Assembly: GCA_015232825.1 (NCBI GenBank)
Contig: JADFYY010000011.1
Coordinates: 1-36,039 of the forward strand
DNA length: 36,039 nucleotides
DNA from: Magnetococcales bacterium
GTDB taxonomy: Bacteria > Pseudomonadota > Magnetococcia > Magnetococcales > Magnetaquicoccaceae
Reading direction: 5' to 3'
Part shown: one piece after another, positions 17,802-26,104 of the stretch
Numbering within the stretch: the stretch's first letter is position 1
Layout: each line of letters begins with the position of its first letter
Translations under genes and position numbers: made by a program
Notes under the pieces: generated by a model
Told to the model about the DNA's origin: nothing
Databases searched by the model: none
Seen by the model: the letters and a program-made list of their open reading frames with translations, nothing else

Positions 17802-20800
17802 TTAAGGCTCCACAGAGTGCAATCGTTTCAATACCCGCTCTCGATGCTCGGAAGTAAACGATTCGTTTTGCAAAAGGGCGCGTGCTGGGGTAAGGATCCG
17901 TTCGTTCAACCAAGCCCGTTGCTCAAACGGCAATTGTGCGATCTGCGTGACAAGATTTTTGGCTCCCCTAGCCACTTCATCCCCATTGTTGAAAATGACC
18001 CCGCCAAGGCATAAGGCGATAGAGATTATGGCGTGACAATGGCCACCATTGGCAAGCAGCATGGCGACGATATAGGCCGAACGGACGCGACCAGTCGCGA
18101 GCAGTTCAGCAGTGGCAAAGATCTTCTCTTGCGGGTCATGTTGCGCCTGCTCAGTGAATTGCAGCAAAGGCTCCAATGCACCAGCCTCATCCAATTCCAG
18201 TAGGGTTGCCAAAAAGCCGTTTTTGCGGTAGGCATGGCGGCGGCGCATATCTTTGGACCACAACCGTCCATCTTCAGGGATGTGATTCAAGCGGTCGCGT
18301 TCGATCAGTTTTTCTAGATAGGCCTCAGACAAGCGGTCAATCGTTTCAAACCAGACACCATCTTGGTCGAGTTCAATGCCAATCTCTTGGTAGAGTTCAA
18401 GATTGGATAAATCCGGTCGCGGCACTTGGTTTTGCCAGAATGCCTCGCGCATTGCCAAAAACAGCCCCTCCAGACGGGCCACTAGGGCCGGGAGATCAAA
18501 CAAAACACAAGAGTGGCGATTGGCAATCAATCGTTGACGATAGGTCTGTAATAATGGACGGTTGAAGGCCAGCTCCACCGCACGGGCTACAAAAGTCTCT
18601 GGGGTGGTGCAGACCAGTTCTGGCAATCCAGCGGAGGTGACCAGACTGCCACACACCCGCGCAGGAAAGGAGAGTCCTGCCATCGTCAGGATCGGCACCC
18701 CCATCCAAAGGGCATCGGAGGCGGTGGTATGTGCCCCATAGGGGGTGGAGTCCAGCATCAAATCAGCCAAAGGATACCGGGCCAGATGGGCGGGATTGGG
18801 CAGTCGAGAGGAGAAAATCACCCGCTCAGGCGCGATTCCATTGGCGGCGGCCATTTCATGTAAACGTTTTTTAATGGGGTCAAATTCGCAAAGCAGCCAC
18901 AACACACTGTTAGGCACCTGTTGTAGAATCTGCATCCAGAGGTGCCAAGTAAAGGCCGTGATTTTTTTGGGTTCGTTGAAACAACTGTAGACCATTACCC
19001 CTTCTGGCAATCCGGCCTCCAATCGAGTTGGCTGGCGCGGGTCTACCACACGTTGCCGGTCATTGGGCTGATAACAGGGCAGACGGACCACTCGTTCTGA
19101 ATAAAAAATCTCTAGTTCTTCCGGGATGATGAACCCATCGGCCAGGATATAATTGTGATAGGGACTCCCCATGCTCCCTGGATATCCAAGCCAATTGACA
19201 ATGACCGGCGCAGGACGCATCGCCAACAGCTTGGTGCGGGCACTATGGGTGTATCCATTGACATCGATCAGAATCTCGATGCGATCCTCGATGATCAATC
19301 GGGCGGCTTCGATATCCGTCAAGCCAGAGATCTCCCGCCATTGCTCCACTGCGGCCCTGGTTCTAAGCCGGATTGGGTCGTTGGACTCAACCCCAGTGGA
19401 GTAGGCGAAAATCTCGACTTGTTGACGATCATGCAGCTCAAAAAGTTCCGCCATCAGATAGCCGATGGCATGGAGCCGTAGGTCAGAAGAGAGGTACCCA
19501 ACCCTGGGACGAAGGGAAGGGGTGACGCGCAAGGCATGGTGGGTGGCGTGAAACGTCGGTTGCGGCTGACCGATCTCTGCTTGATGATATCGATGGGCAT
19601 TGGCCAATTGTAGCATGGGATCATCGGTATGAATCGCCAAAGACAATGGCGCAAAGCCCTTCATGATGCGCCTCCGGTCACACTGGGCAAAGGGCTCGAT
19701 GACCGGCCATTTGCACAATCCTTGTCGATTGACGATCCAATGCAGCAGGGATTCGGGCTGATGCGGGGTGATCTCTAGGCTTTGCCGCAAGGCCTCCTCG
19801 GCGGCCACTGGATCGCTCACACGGGCAATCTGTTGCAAGGCAGAGATTTTGAGTCCAATGGTTTCGCCCACGACTGCGGAGAGACGGTCAACCAGTTGTT
19901 GCCAACAGGCCACAGCCGCTTGAGTGGAAACCAGTCGTTCCAACACATTGCCTAGATTGATATAGGGAGGATAAAAATCGGGTTGCAAGCGAATCGCTTC
20001 GCTGAAAGCCTGCTTCGCCTCTGCCAGTGCATTGGAATTAAGCAGAAGAACACCATGATTATAATGAATATAATGGGCCTGGGGATGGGCCGGGTTGCTT
20101 GCCAGCCACTGTTGATATAACCGAATGGCCTGATCCATCTGGCCAGCCCCTGTCAGCACGTCCGCATGACCGATCAGATCTGCCAAATTTAAATTCATCG
20201 GTGAAAATCCTTGTTTGGTTTGGGTATGATGGCGACGAATATTCTCATTCCATAGACGCTTGTCTTCGATAAGGCCAGTCAAGCGGTCCCATTCGAGCAA
20301 TTTTTCCAGATAGGCTGAAGTCAGATTTTCTATTGTTCCAAACCAGACCCCTCCTTGGTCCAATTCAATGCCAATCTCTTGGTAAATGTCGAGGTTGGTA
20401 AGGTCGGGTCGTGGAATTCGGTTTTGCTGGAAATCGTTCCACATGGAAAAATACAATTTTTCCAAACAAGAGACCAGGGAAGGGGTGTCAAACAGAACGC
20501 AGGTATCTCGTCCATCGCGCAATCGTTGACGAACCGATTGCAACAGTGTCGGGTTTTTACCGAGTTCCACAGCACGGGCCACGAACGCTTCGCTTGTGGT
20601 ACAGACCAATTCCGCCAATCCAGCGGCCCGAACCAAACTGCCACAGACTCTCGACGCAAAGGAGAGTCCAGCATAAGTCAAAACAGGCACCCCCATCCAT
20701 AGGGCGTCTGAGGCGGTGGTATGGGCTCCATAGGGAGAGGAGTCCAGCATCAGGTCCACTAAGGCATAGCGGGCCATATGTTCTGCATTGTTTAAGCGAG

Positions 20801-22211
20801 GAGCAAACAGGATTCGTTCTGGTGCAACCCCCTGCAAGGCTGCCAGTTCGAGCAGACGCCCCTTGGCCACCTCGTTTTCAAACAGCAGCCACAAAACACT
20901 CTGGGGTACTTGTCGCAATATCTCCATCCAGAGGTGCCAAGTATAGGAGGTGATTTTTTTGACCCCGTTGAAACAGCCATAAACCATAACCGCCTCAGGG
21001 AGTCCAGATTCGCTTCGGGAGGGGTAATGGGGGGCAACAACGCGCTTTCGGTCGTTTGGTTGATAACAAGGTAAACGTACCACCTGTTCTGAATAAAAAA
21101 TTTCATGCCCTTTTGGGATGATGAATTCATCGGCAATGAGGTATTGATGATAGGGTGAGCCCATGGTTCCTGGATAGCCAAGCCAGTTGACAATGACCGG
21201 CGCGGGACGCATGGATAGCAGTTTGGTGCGGGAGCTATGGGTATAGCCATTCACATCAATGAGGATTTCGATGCGGTCTGCAAGAATCTGCGCAGCGGCT
21301 TCTGGGTCGGATAGGGTGGAGAGGTCTTGCCAATGTTCCACGGCATTGCGGATTCTTTGTCGGATCGGATCCTCGAATTGGGGGCCAATGGAGTAGACAA
21401 AAATCTCAACTTGTTGACGGTCATGGAGTTCAAAAAGTTCTACCATTAGATAACCGATGGCATGAATTCTTAAATCCGAGGAGAGATAACCGATCCTGGG
21501 GCGTGCGCCAGGGGTGGCGCGTAAGGGTTCATGGTGATCCAGAAAGGTTGGTTGCGGTTGACCAATCTCGGATTGATGAAAATAGCTGGCGTTGGCCAAC
21601 TGTAGCATTGGATCGTCGGTATAAACCGCCAGTGACAACGGGGCAAATCCTTTCATCAGGTCTCTTTTGTCGCACGAACCAAACGGTTCAATGACTGGCC
21701 ATTTGCACTGCAACTGACGGGCATTGATCCAATGCTCCATGGCTTCATGCTGATGGGGATTGATCTCTAAGCTGTGCTGCAAGGCGGTTTCGGCTTCTGC
21801 CATGCCAAGGACACGGGCAATTTGTTTTAAGGCAGAGGTCTTGTAGCCAATGGCTTCAGCATTCACCGAAGGCAATCGATCTGCAAGACGCTGCCAACAG
21901 GCGGCGGCCTCCATGGGGGAAACCACTCTCTCCAGCACATTCCCAAGATTGATATAGGGGGGATAAAAATCTGGATTCAATCGGATCGATTCCTCAAAAG
22001 CCGCTTTCGCTCCTGGAAGGTCGCTGATATTAAGCAATAAAATTCCATAATTATAATGAACAGCATAGGCAAGCGGCTGGGTTGAGTTGTGTGCCAGCCA
22101 CTGCCGGTACAGCTCAATGGCCACATCCGTCTGACCAGAATTCATCCGTTCACCAGCTTGAATGATCAGGTCCGTTAGACTTAATGCTTGAATTTCATTT
22201 AAATCTGGCAT
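17802..22211 (-). CDS. Double GT41 (SPINDLY / O-GlcNAc-transferase-like) protein with extra C-terminal helical domain
   Basis: The product has 1469 residues. The ATG at 22211 has AAGGAG 6 bases upstream; more upstream in-frame starts run into the divergent gene. Two complete TPR-GT41 modules lie in one chain: about 1-671 and 672-1320. Each has TPRs (YNYGILLLNISDLPGAKAAF; YNHGVLLLNSNALAEAKQAF), the histidine in GYLSSDLRIHAIGYLMVEL or its variant, NWLGYPG, the lysine in CFNGVKKIT or CFNEPKKIT, and HTTASDALWMGVP. Both modules therefore look active. The last 148 residues form an added helical domain of no recognised family. Module 2 begins with an internal ATG at 20198 that still has an AAGGA 9 bases upstream, so the protein probably arose by fusion of tandem duplicates. 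It is the first gene of the glycosylation operon. Confidence 0.92.
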   Translation of the reverse strand: MPDLNEIQALSLTDLIIQAGERMNSGQTDVAIELYRQWLAHNSTQPLAYAVHYNYGILLLNISDLPGAKAAFEESIRLNPDFYPPYINLGNVLERVVSPMEAAACWQRLADRLPSVNAEAIGYKTSALKQIARVLGMAEAETALQHSLEINPHQHEAMEHWINARQLQCKWPVIEPFGSCDKRDLMKGFAPLSLAVYTDDPMLQLANASYFHQSEIGQPQPTFLDHHEPLRATPGARPRIGYLSSDLRIHAIGYLMVELFELHDRQQVEIFVYSIGPQFEDPIRQRIRNAVEHWQDLSTLSDPEAAAQILADRIEILIDVNGYTHSSRTKLLSMRPAPVIVNWLGYPGTMGSPYHQYLIADEFIIPKGHEIFYSEQVVRLPCYQPNDRKRVVAPHYPSRSESGLPEAVMVYGCFNGVKKITSYTWHLWMEILRQVPQSVLWLLFENEVAKGRLLELAALQGVAPERILFAPRLNNAEHMARYALVDLMLDSSPYGAHTTASDALWMGVPVLTYAGLSFASRVCGSLVRAAGLAELVCTTSEAFVARAVELGKNPTLLQSVRQRLRDGRDTCVLFDTPSLVSCLEKLYFSMWNDFQQNRIPRPDLTNLDIYQEIGIELDQGGVWFGTIENLTSAYLEKLLEWDRLTGLIEDKRLWNENIRRHHTQTKQGFSPMNLNLADLIGHADVLTGAGQMDQAIRLYQQWLASNPAHPQAHYIHYNHGVLLLNSNALAEAKQAFSEAIRLQPDFYPPYINLGNVLERLVSTQAAVACWQQLVDRLSAVVGETIGLKISALQQIARVSDPVAAEEALRQSLEITPHQPESLLHWIVNRQGLCKWPVIEPFAQCDRRRIMKGFAPLSLAIHTDDPMLQLANAHRYHQAEIGQPQPTFHATHHALRVTPSLRPRVGYLSSDLRLHAIGYLMAELFELHDRQQVEIFAYSTGVESNDPIRLRTRAAVEQWREISGLTDIEAARLIIEDRIEILIDVNGYTHSARTKLLAMRPAPVIVNWLGYPGSMGSPYHNYILADGFIIPEELEIFYSERVVRLPCYQPNDRQRVVDPRQPTRLEAGLPEGVMVYSCFNEPKKITAFTWHLWMQILQQVPNSVLWLLCEFDPIKKRLHEMAAANGIAPERVIFSSRLPNPAHLARYPLADLMLDSTPYGAHTTASDALWMGVPILTMAGLSFPARVCGSLVTSAGLPELVCTTPETFVARAVELAFNRPLLQTYRQRLIANRHSCVLFDLPALVARLEGLFLAMREAFWQNQVPRPDLSNLELYQEIGIELDQDGVWFETIDRLSEAYLEKLIERDRLNHIPEDGRLWSKDMRRRHAYRKNGFLATLLELDEAGALEPLLQFTEQAQHDPQEKIFATAELLATGRVRSAYIVAMLLANGGHCHAIISIALCLGGVIFNNGDEVARGAKNLVTQIAQLPFEQRAWLNERILTPARALLQNESFTSEHRERVLKRLHSVEP
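20198..20212 (-). promoter_or_regulatory. Relict or active internal ribosome-binding site within the double GT41 gene
   Basis: On the minus strand AAGGA (20212-20208) precedes an in-frame ATG (20198-20196) by 9 bases, exactly where module 2 begins (MNLNLADLIGHADVL). It may still allow separate translation of the second GT41 module. Confidence 0.45.
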
Positions 22212-22259
22212 CCCCGACTCCTTGTTCATAGATTCCCGTTGACTTTTCGTAAAAATCAC

Positions 22260-22288
22260 ATCATGACTTATGCAAATTTCACAGCCAA
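22260..22288 (-). promoter_or_regulatory. Candidate promoter of the GT41 operon
   Basis: On the minus strand TTGGCT (22288-22283) and CATGAT (22265-22260) are spaced by 17 bases, about 50 bases before the ATG at 22211. Both boxes match consensus only at four of six positions. Confidence 0.35.
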
Positions 22289-22368
22289 GTGAGAATCTTT
22301 GCGGTGGAATTCTAAAAAATGAGAATTTAAAAAGTTGGATCAATGGATATGGATAAAGGATAGCGATA

Positions 22369-23499
22369 ATGAATATAAAGGTGGTACTGCTTTTGATGAT
22401 GGTGTTGGCGGGATGCGTGACGGTTGATGAAAAAAACAGTGCCACGACAACGGCTTTCCCACTATTTTGGCCCATGCCTCCAGAGCAACCACGCTATGCA
22501 TGGGAGGGGGTATTCCAAACCGCTAATGACGTGCAATTAAAGAAAAATAACGATGATCTTTTAAAACAGGCTATTGGATATGCCTCGGAAGCCAAAAAAA
22601 TTTTTAAAAAACCGGTTCGTGTGGCCGCAGCCAACGGGCGGGTTTTTGTGACCGATTCCATGACCAAGTCGGTCCATGTTTTTGATGCGGTTCGGCGGCG
22701 TTATTTCATGTTTGGATTTCGATTTCAAGGGGCGTTGGTGCAGCCTTTGGGGGTGGCGGTGGATGGTGCAGGACAGGTTTATGTGGTGGATGCCGGGAGA
22801 AAGGTGATCGTGGTTTATGATGAGATGGGTCTGTGGATGCGTAACATTGGCGATAAGCTTGGGTTGGAGCGTCCTGGCGGGATAGCGGTCAGCCCATCCG
22901 GTGATCGGGTTTATGTGACAGACCGGGATCGCGCGGATTCTGATAATCATCTTTTGTGGATTTTTGACGGCCAGGGAAATCTGTTGCGCAAGGTGGGAAA
23001 ACGTGGAGCAGAAGATGGGGAGTTCAATTATCCCACCGATGTTGCGGTTGGCCCAGATGGCCGGGTGTTTGTGTTAGACGCTGGTAATTTCCGTGTGCAG
23101 ATTTTTGATCGGGAAGGGAAGTTTTTGCATAAATGGGGTCAGGTGGGTCGTTCTTTGGGACAGTTTGCCCGTCCTCGCACCCTTTCGGTGGATAAGGATG
23201 GCCTTATCTATGTGGTGGATGGGGCCTTTGCCAACATCCAAGTTTTCAATGATACGGGGCAACTGCTTTTGCCCATGGGAACGCGCGGCATGGAGGATGG
23301 TCCTGCTCGCTTTTCCTCTCCAGCTGGGATAGCTGTTGATGGTACTGGAAGGATTTTTGTTGTTGATCAATGGCTGCTTAAAGTTGAGGTGTTGCGCAAG
23401 CTGACCGATGCGGAAGGCAAGTCTGTACTGACCAATGGTGGAAAGATGTTACCAAGAGTCGAGAAAAAACCAAACATGGCGCAAGATTTGCAAAAATAA
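22369..23499 (+). CDS. NHL-repeat lipoprotein
   Basis: The product has 376 residues. A lipoprotein signal peptide ends in the lipobox LAGC (Cys16). A beta-propeller of NHL repeats follows from about residue 80. Clear repeats include PLGVAVDGAGQVYVVDAGRK, YPTDVAVGPDGRVFVLDAGN, ARPRTLSVDKDGLIYVVDGA and SPAGIAVDGTGRIFVVDQW. NHL propellers are scaffolds for protein or ligand contact. AAGGA lies about 8 bases before the ATG. The gene is divergent from the GT41 operon and 79 bases upstream of a multiheme cytochrome gene on the same strand, so both are probably cotranscribed. It may hold or present the cytochrome at the outer membrane, which is inference from pairing. Confidence 0.85.
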   Translation: MNIKVVLLLMMVLAGCVTVDEKNSATTTAFPLFWPMPPEQPRYAWEGVFQTANDVQLKKNNDDLLKQAIGYASEAKKIFKKPVRVAAANGRVFVTDSMTKSVHVFDAVRRRYFMFGFRFQGALVQPLGVAVDGAGQVYVVDAGRKVIVVYDEMGLWMRNIGDKLGLERPGGIAVSPSGDRVYVTDRDRADSDNHLLWIFDGQGNLLRKVGKRGAEDGEFNYPTDVAVGPDGRVFVLDAGNFRVQIFDREGKFLHKWGQVGRSLGQFARPRTLSVDKDGLIYVVDGAFANIQVFNDTGQLLLPMGTRGMEDGPARFSSPAGIAVDGTGRIFVVDQWLLKVEVLRKLTDAEGKSVLTNGGKMLPRVEKKPNMAQDLQK

Positions 23500-23578
23500 C
23501 TGTAAGCCCCAACACTACTTTCCATTCAGAAGTGGGTGAACATTTTGATTCACAACCATTTTATGGAGTGATCTTGCC

Positions 23579-24535
23579 ATGACTATCCCTACTTCTCTTC
23601 GTGATTTGTTCTCAAAAATGAGAATGCGCCGCTTTCGCTTCTCCATGGCCCTTGTCGTGGTGGGTGGGGTAGCGTTCGGCATGGCGCAGGCTGCAGATTA
23701 CCCAACCAATTTTAGCAATGTGGGGGGGATTGCCTATACACGGCACAATTTGACCCAATCCACCACGGGCATCAGTTCGGCGATGATGACTGTGCGGAAT
23801 AATTATGGTGAGGTCTGCGTCTATTGCCATACGCCCCATGGGGCCAACGAAAACATTGCGGCCCCATTGTGGAACCGCACCTTTAAAGATACCACCTATC
23901 AAACCTATGATCAGTTGGGGACATCCACTTTGACCGCCACAGTCAATGCCCCAGGATTGAATTCCCTTACTTGTCTCTCTTGTCATGACGGCACGGTGGC
24001 CATCGACTCCATCATCAATATGCCAGGCTCAGGACGATATAATGCCAACAGTCGTACCAGTCATCAGGAGGCGTTTCTCGACTCTTGGGTGGCTGTTCCA
24101 GGACAGACAACGGTTTCTGGCAAGCACCATGCCTTGGCTGAAAATTCACCGGCCACAACCGGTGGCTGCCTCTCCTGTCATAGTGGTCCCAACGGCCCTG
24201 AAGTGGCGACGGATTTCACGGTTGCTGCCATTGGCACCGATTTGCGTAACGACCATCCAGTGGGAATCGATATTCCCACTCCCCGTTTTGGCGTTGATTT
24301 CCGCGAACCAAACGTCAATCTGGATCGCATCTCCTTTTATGACTTGGATGGTGACTCCAAACCCGATGCCAATGAGATTCGTTACTATAAAACCGGTTCA
24401 ACGTATCGGGTGGAGTGTGCCTCCTGCCACGATCCCCATGGCGTCTCTCCTGCGGTTGGATCTCCTGTCCTTCCGACGTTTTTGCGTAAAACGAACGCGA
24501 GTAGCGCACTTTGTCTGACCTGTCATGCCTTGTAG
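23579..24535 (+). CDS. Exported five-heme c-type cytochrome
   Basis: The product has 318 residues. A signal peptide runs to about residue 39 (SMALVVVGGVAFGMAQAAD). Five CXXCH heme-binding motifs are visible: CVYCH (80-84), CLSCH (132-136), CLSCH (197-201), CASCH (280-284) and CLTCH (312-316). The paired arrangement and the CHTPHG and CHDPHG contexts fit the doubled-CXXCH cytochrome families. Further histidines, for example in SHQE, KHHAL and NDHPVG, could be distal ligands. An EF-hand-like loop DLDGDSKPDANE (about 255-266) lies between hemes 3 and 4, suggesting a calcium site. It is an electron carrier in the periplasm or at the outer face. A strong terminator follows. No reductase partner is encoded nearby, so the physiological donor and acceptor are unknown. 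Confidence 0.92.
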   Translation: MTIPTSLRDLFSKMRMRRFRFSMALVVVGGVAFGMAQAADYPTNFSNVGGIAYTRHNLTQSTTGISSAMMTVRNNYGEVCVYCHTPHGANENIAAPLWNRTFKDTTYQTYDQLGTSTLTATVNAPGLNSLTCLSCHDGTVAIDSIINMPGSGRYNANSRTSHQEAFLDSWVAVPGQTTVSGKHHALAENSPATTGGCLSCHSGPNGPEVATDFTVAAIGTDLRNDHPVGIDIPTPRFGVDFREPNVNLDRISFYDLDGDSKPDANEIRYYKTGSTYRVECASCHDPHGVSPAVGSPVLPTFLRKTNASSALCLTCHAL

Positions 24536-24576
24536 CCGATTCTCTTTGGCGATTTTTATAAAAACGTGACAAAATG

Positions 24577-24619
24577 AGCGGATCTGAGAGTTGAATCTCT
24601 TTGGATCCGCTTTTTTTTT
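24577..24619 (+). terminator. Rho-independent terminator of the NHL-cytochrome unit
   Basis: An 8-bp outer stem (24577-24584 with 24604-24611) plus an inner AGAG/CTCT pairing (24587-24590 with 24597-24600) is followed by a run of nine T (24611-24619). It lies about 40 bases after the cytochrome stop. Confidence 0.85.
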
Positions 24620-24639
24620 AGTCAAAAAAGGAGACGTTT

Positions 24640-25191
24640 ATGCCTGTTTATCCCTTTGGGGGAATCATCCCGACCATTGACCCGACAGCCTTTGTCCATC
24701 CCGATGCCATTGTCATCGGCAATGTCCATATCGGTCCTGGTTCTTCAGTTTGGCCCGGAGCGGTCATTCGCGGGGATGTTCATTTTATTCATATCGGGGC
24801 AGGGACCAATGTTCAGGACGGGGCGGTACTCCATGTCAGTCGGGCCACAGCCTTAAAGCCAGACGGTTTGCCCTTGCGTATCGGCGATAACGTGGTTATC
24901 GGTCATAACGTCACCCTTCACGCTTGTACCATTGGCAATGACTGCATGATTGGTATCGGGGCGATTGTACTCGATGGGGCTGTGGTAGAAGCATCGGCCA
25001 TTCTTGGGGCTGGTGCCATGCTTCCTCCCGGAAAAACGGTCATCACCAAAGAACTGTGGGTCGGGGCCCCAGCCAAACGCTTGCGCGAATTAAGCCCAGA
25101 AGAGATCCAGGCCATAGAGGCCACGGCGGAAAGCTATCGACAATTGGCTAAAAGTTACGCTATTGCCTTGACGGCACAGATATTGCATTGA
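24640..25191 (+). CDS. Gamma-class carbonic anhydrase-like hexapeptide protein
   Basis: The product has 183 residues and a left-handed beta-helix of hexapeptide repeats (IGNVHIGPGSSVWPGAVIRG and following), then a C-terminal helix (LSPEEIQAIEATAESYRQLA). The metal-binding histidines of the YrdA/CaiE-type gamma carbonic anhydrase family are visible: DGAVLHVS, and VVIGHNVTLHACTIG with two histidines spaced by five. RGDVHFIHIGAGTNVQDGA is the conserved core. The length is typical (about 175-185). AAGGAG lies close to the ATG, just after the cytochrome terminator, so it has its own promoter. Many such proteins have metal sites but unproven activity, so hydration of CO2 is likely but not certain. 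A kinase gene follows after 49 bases. Confidence 0.9.
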   Translation: MPVYPFGGIIPTIDPTAFVHPDAIVIGNVHIGPGSSVWPGAVIRGDVHFIHIGAGTNVQDGAVLHVSRATALKPDGLPLRIGDNVVIGHNVTLHACTIGNDCMIGIGAIVLDGAVVEASAILGAGAMLPPGKTVITKELWVGAPAKRLRELSPEEIQAIEATAESYRQLAKSYAIALTAQILH

Positions 25192-25240
25192 TTGCATTCT
25201 GTCATCAAGAGAAACTTTAAATTACGCCTCCAAGGAATGG

Positions 25241-26104
25241 GTGCGCATCATGGAACTCCCGGAACAAATTTGTCGCTATCGTATCGATGGCATCCTGGGA
25301 CAAGGGGCAACGGGTATCGTCTATCAAGGATTTGATCCTAAAGAAGCACGCCCAGTGGCCATCAAGACCATTCCGTTCGCCCTATGGAATCAGGAAGCTG
25401 GACGTAACTTGGCAATCCGTCTGCGACGGGAAGCCTTGGTGGTCAAATCCCTCTCGCATGCCAATGTCACACTTGTCTACCTGACGGGAGAAGAAATGGG
25501 GGTTCCTTTTCTTGTCATGGAGTTGCATCATGGACAATCCCTCAAGGAACTGATTTTGACCGGGAGCAGACCATCCCGTATCCGTTGCATGGATATCATG
25601 CTGCAAACTTTGGCCGGACTGGGACATATTCATGCGCAAGGCATTGTTCATGGAGATATCAAACCCGCCAATATCATGCTTTTGATGAATGGTCAGGTCA
25701 AAATTACTGATTTTAGTGCCGCTCATTTTGTCAATGATCCCACACCCTCCATGAACAAAGTAACCGGAACCCATGGATATATGGCTCCTGAGCAACTCAT
25801 GGGACAACGAACCGATTTGCGGGCGGATCTTTTTGCTGCGGGCGTCATCCTCCATGTGTTGCTCACCGGGGTTAAACCTTTTGTCGGGAATGGGGCGCAA
25901 GCCATTACCCGTAATATTTTGACATCCATGCCGTCTGACCCCACATCTTTTGATGACTCCATCCCCGCGCCCTTTTATGCGGTTATAAAAAAGGCACTGG
26001 CCAAACAACCCCGTGATCGTTTCCAGAACGCTGAAACCTTCCAGGATGCCATCAAAATGGCGGATGAGAATCTCTATTCTCACCACACGGGACCGCACCT
26101 TTAA
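25241..26104 (+). CDS. Ser/Thr protein kinase (Hanks type), kinase domain only
   Basis: The product has about 287 residues. Kinase subdomains are clear: glycine-rich loop GILGQGATGIVYQGF (about 18-32), ATP-binding lysine in VAIKTI (about 43), hinge LVMELHHG, catalytic loop IVHGDIKPANIMLL with HGD replacing HRD, DFS in place of the metal-binding DFG (ITDFSAAHF), activation segment GTHGYMAPEQLMG and DLRADLFAAGVILHVLLTG. No transmembrane or sensor domain follows, so it is cytosolic. The start is uncertain: GTG at 25241 (AAGGA 4 bases upstream) or ATG at 25250 (13 bases). It follows the carbonic anhydrase gene and converges with the 684-residue protein, overlapping its stop over four bases (TTAA). 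The substrate is unknown; the neighbour is a candidate. Confidence 0.93.
   Translation: MRIMELPEQICRYRIDGILGQGATGIVYQGFDPKEARPVAIKTIPFALWNQEAGRNLAIRLRREALVVKSLSHANVTLVYLTGEEMGVPFLVMELHHGQSLKELILTGSRPSRIRCMDIMLQTLAGLGHIHAQGIVHGDIKPANIMLLMNGQVKITDFSAAHFVNDPTPSMNKVTGTHGYMAPEQLMGQRTDLRADLFAAGVILHVLLTGVKPFVGNGAQAITRNILTSMPSDPTSFDDSIPAPFYAVIKKALAKQPRDRFQNAETFQDAIKMADENLYSHHTGPHL

Noticed and set aside
15886-22211. Long similar blocks as a possible repeat array or CRISPR
   Set aside because: The similarity is at protein-module scale (about 2 kb) and due to duplicated GT41 genes; no short spaced repeats exist.
22212-22475. N-terminal extension of the double GT41 protein
   Set aside because: It overlaps the divergent NHL gene start and the intergenic region, and a clear AAGGAG serves the ATG at 22211.
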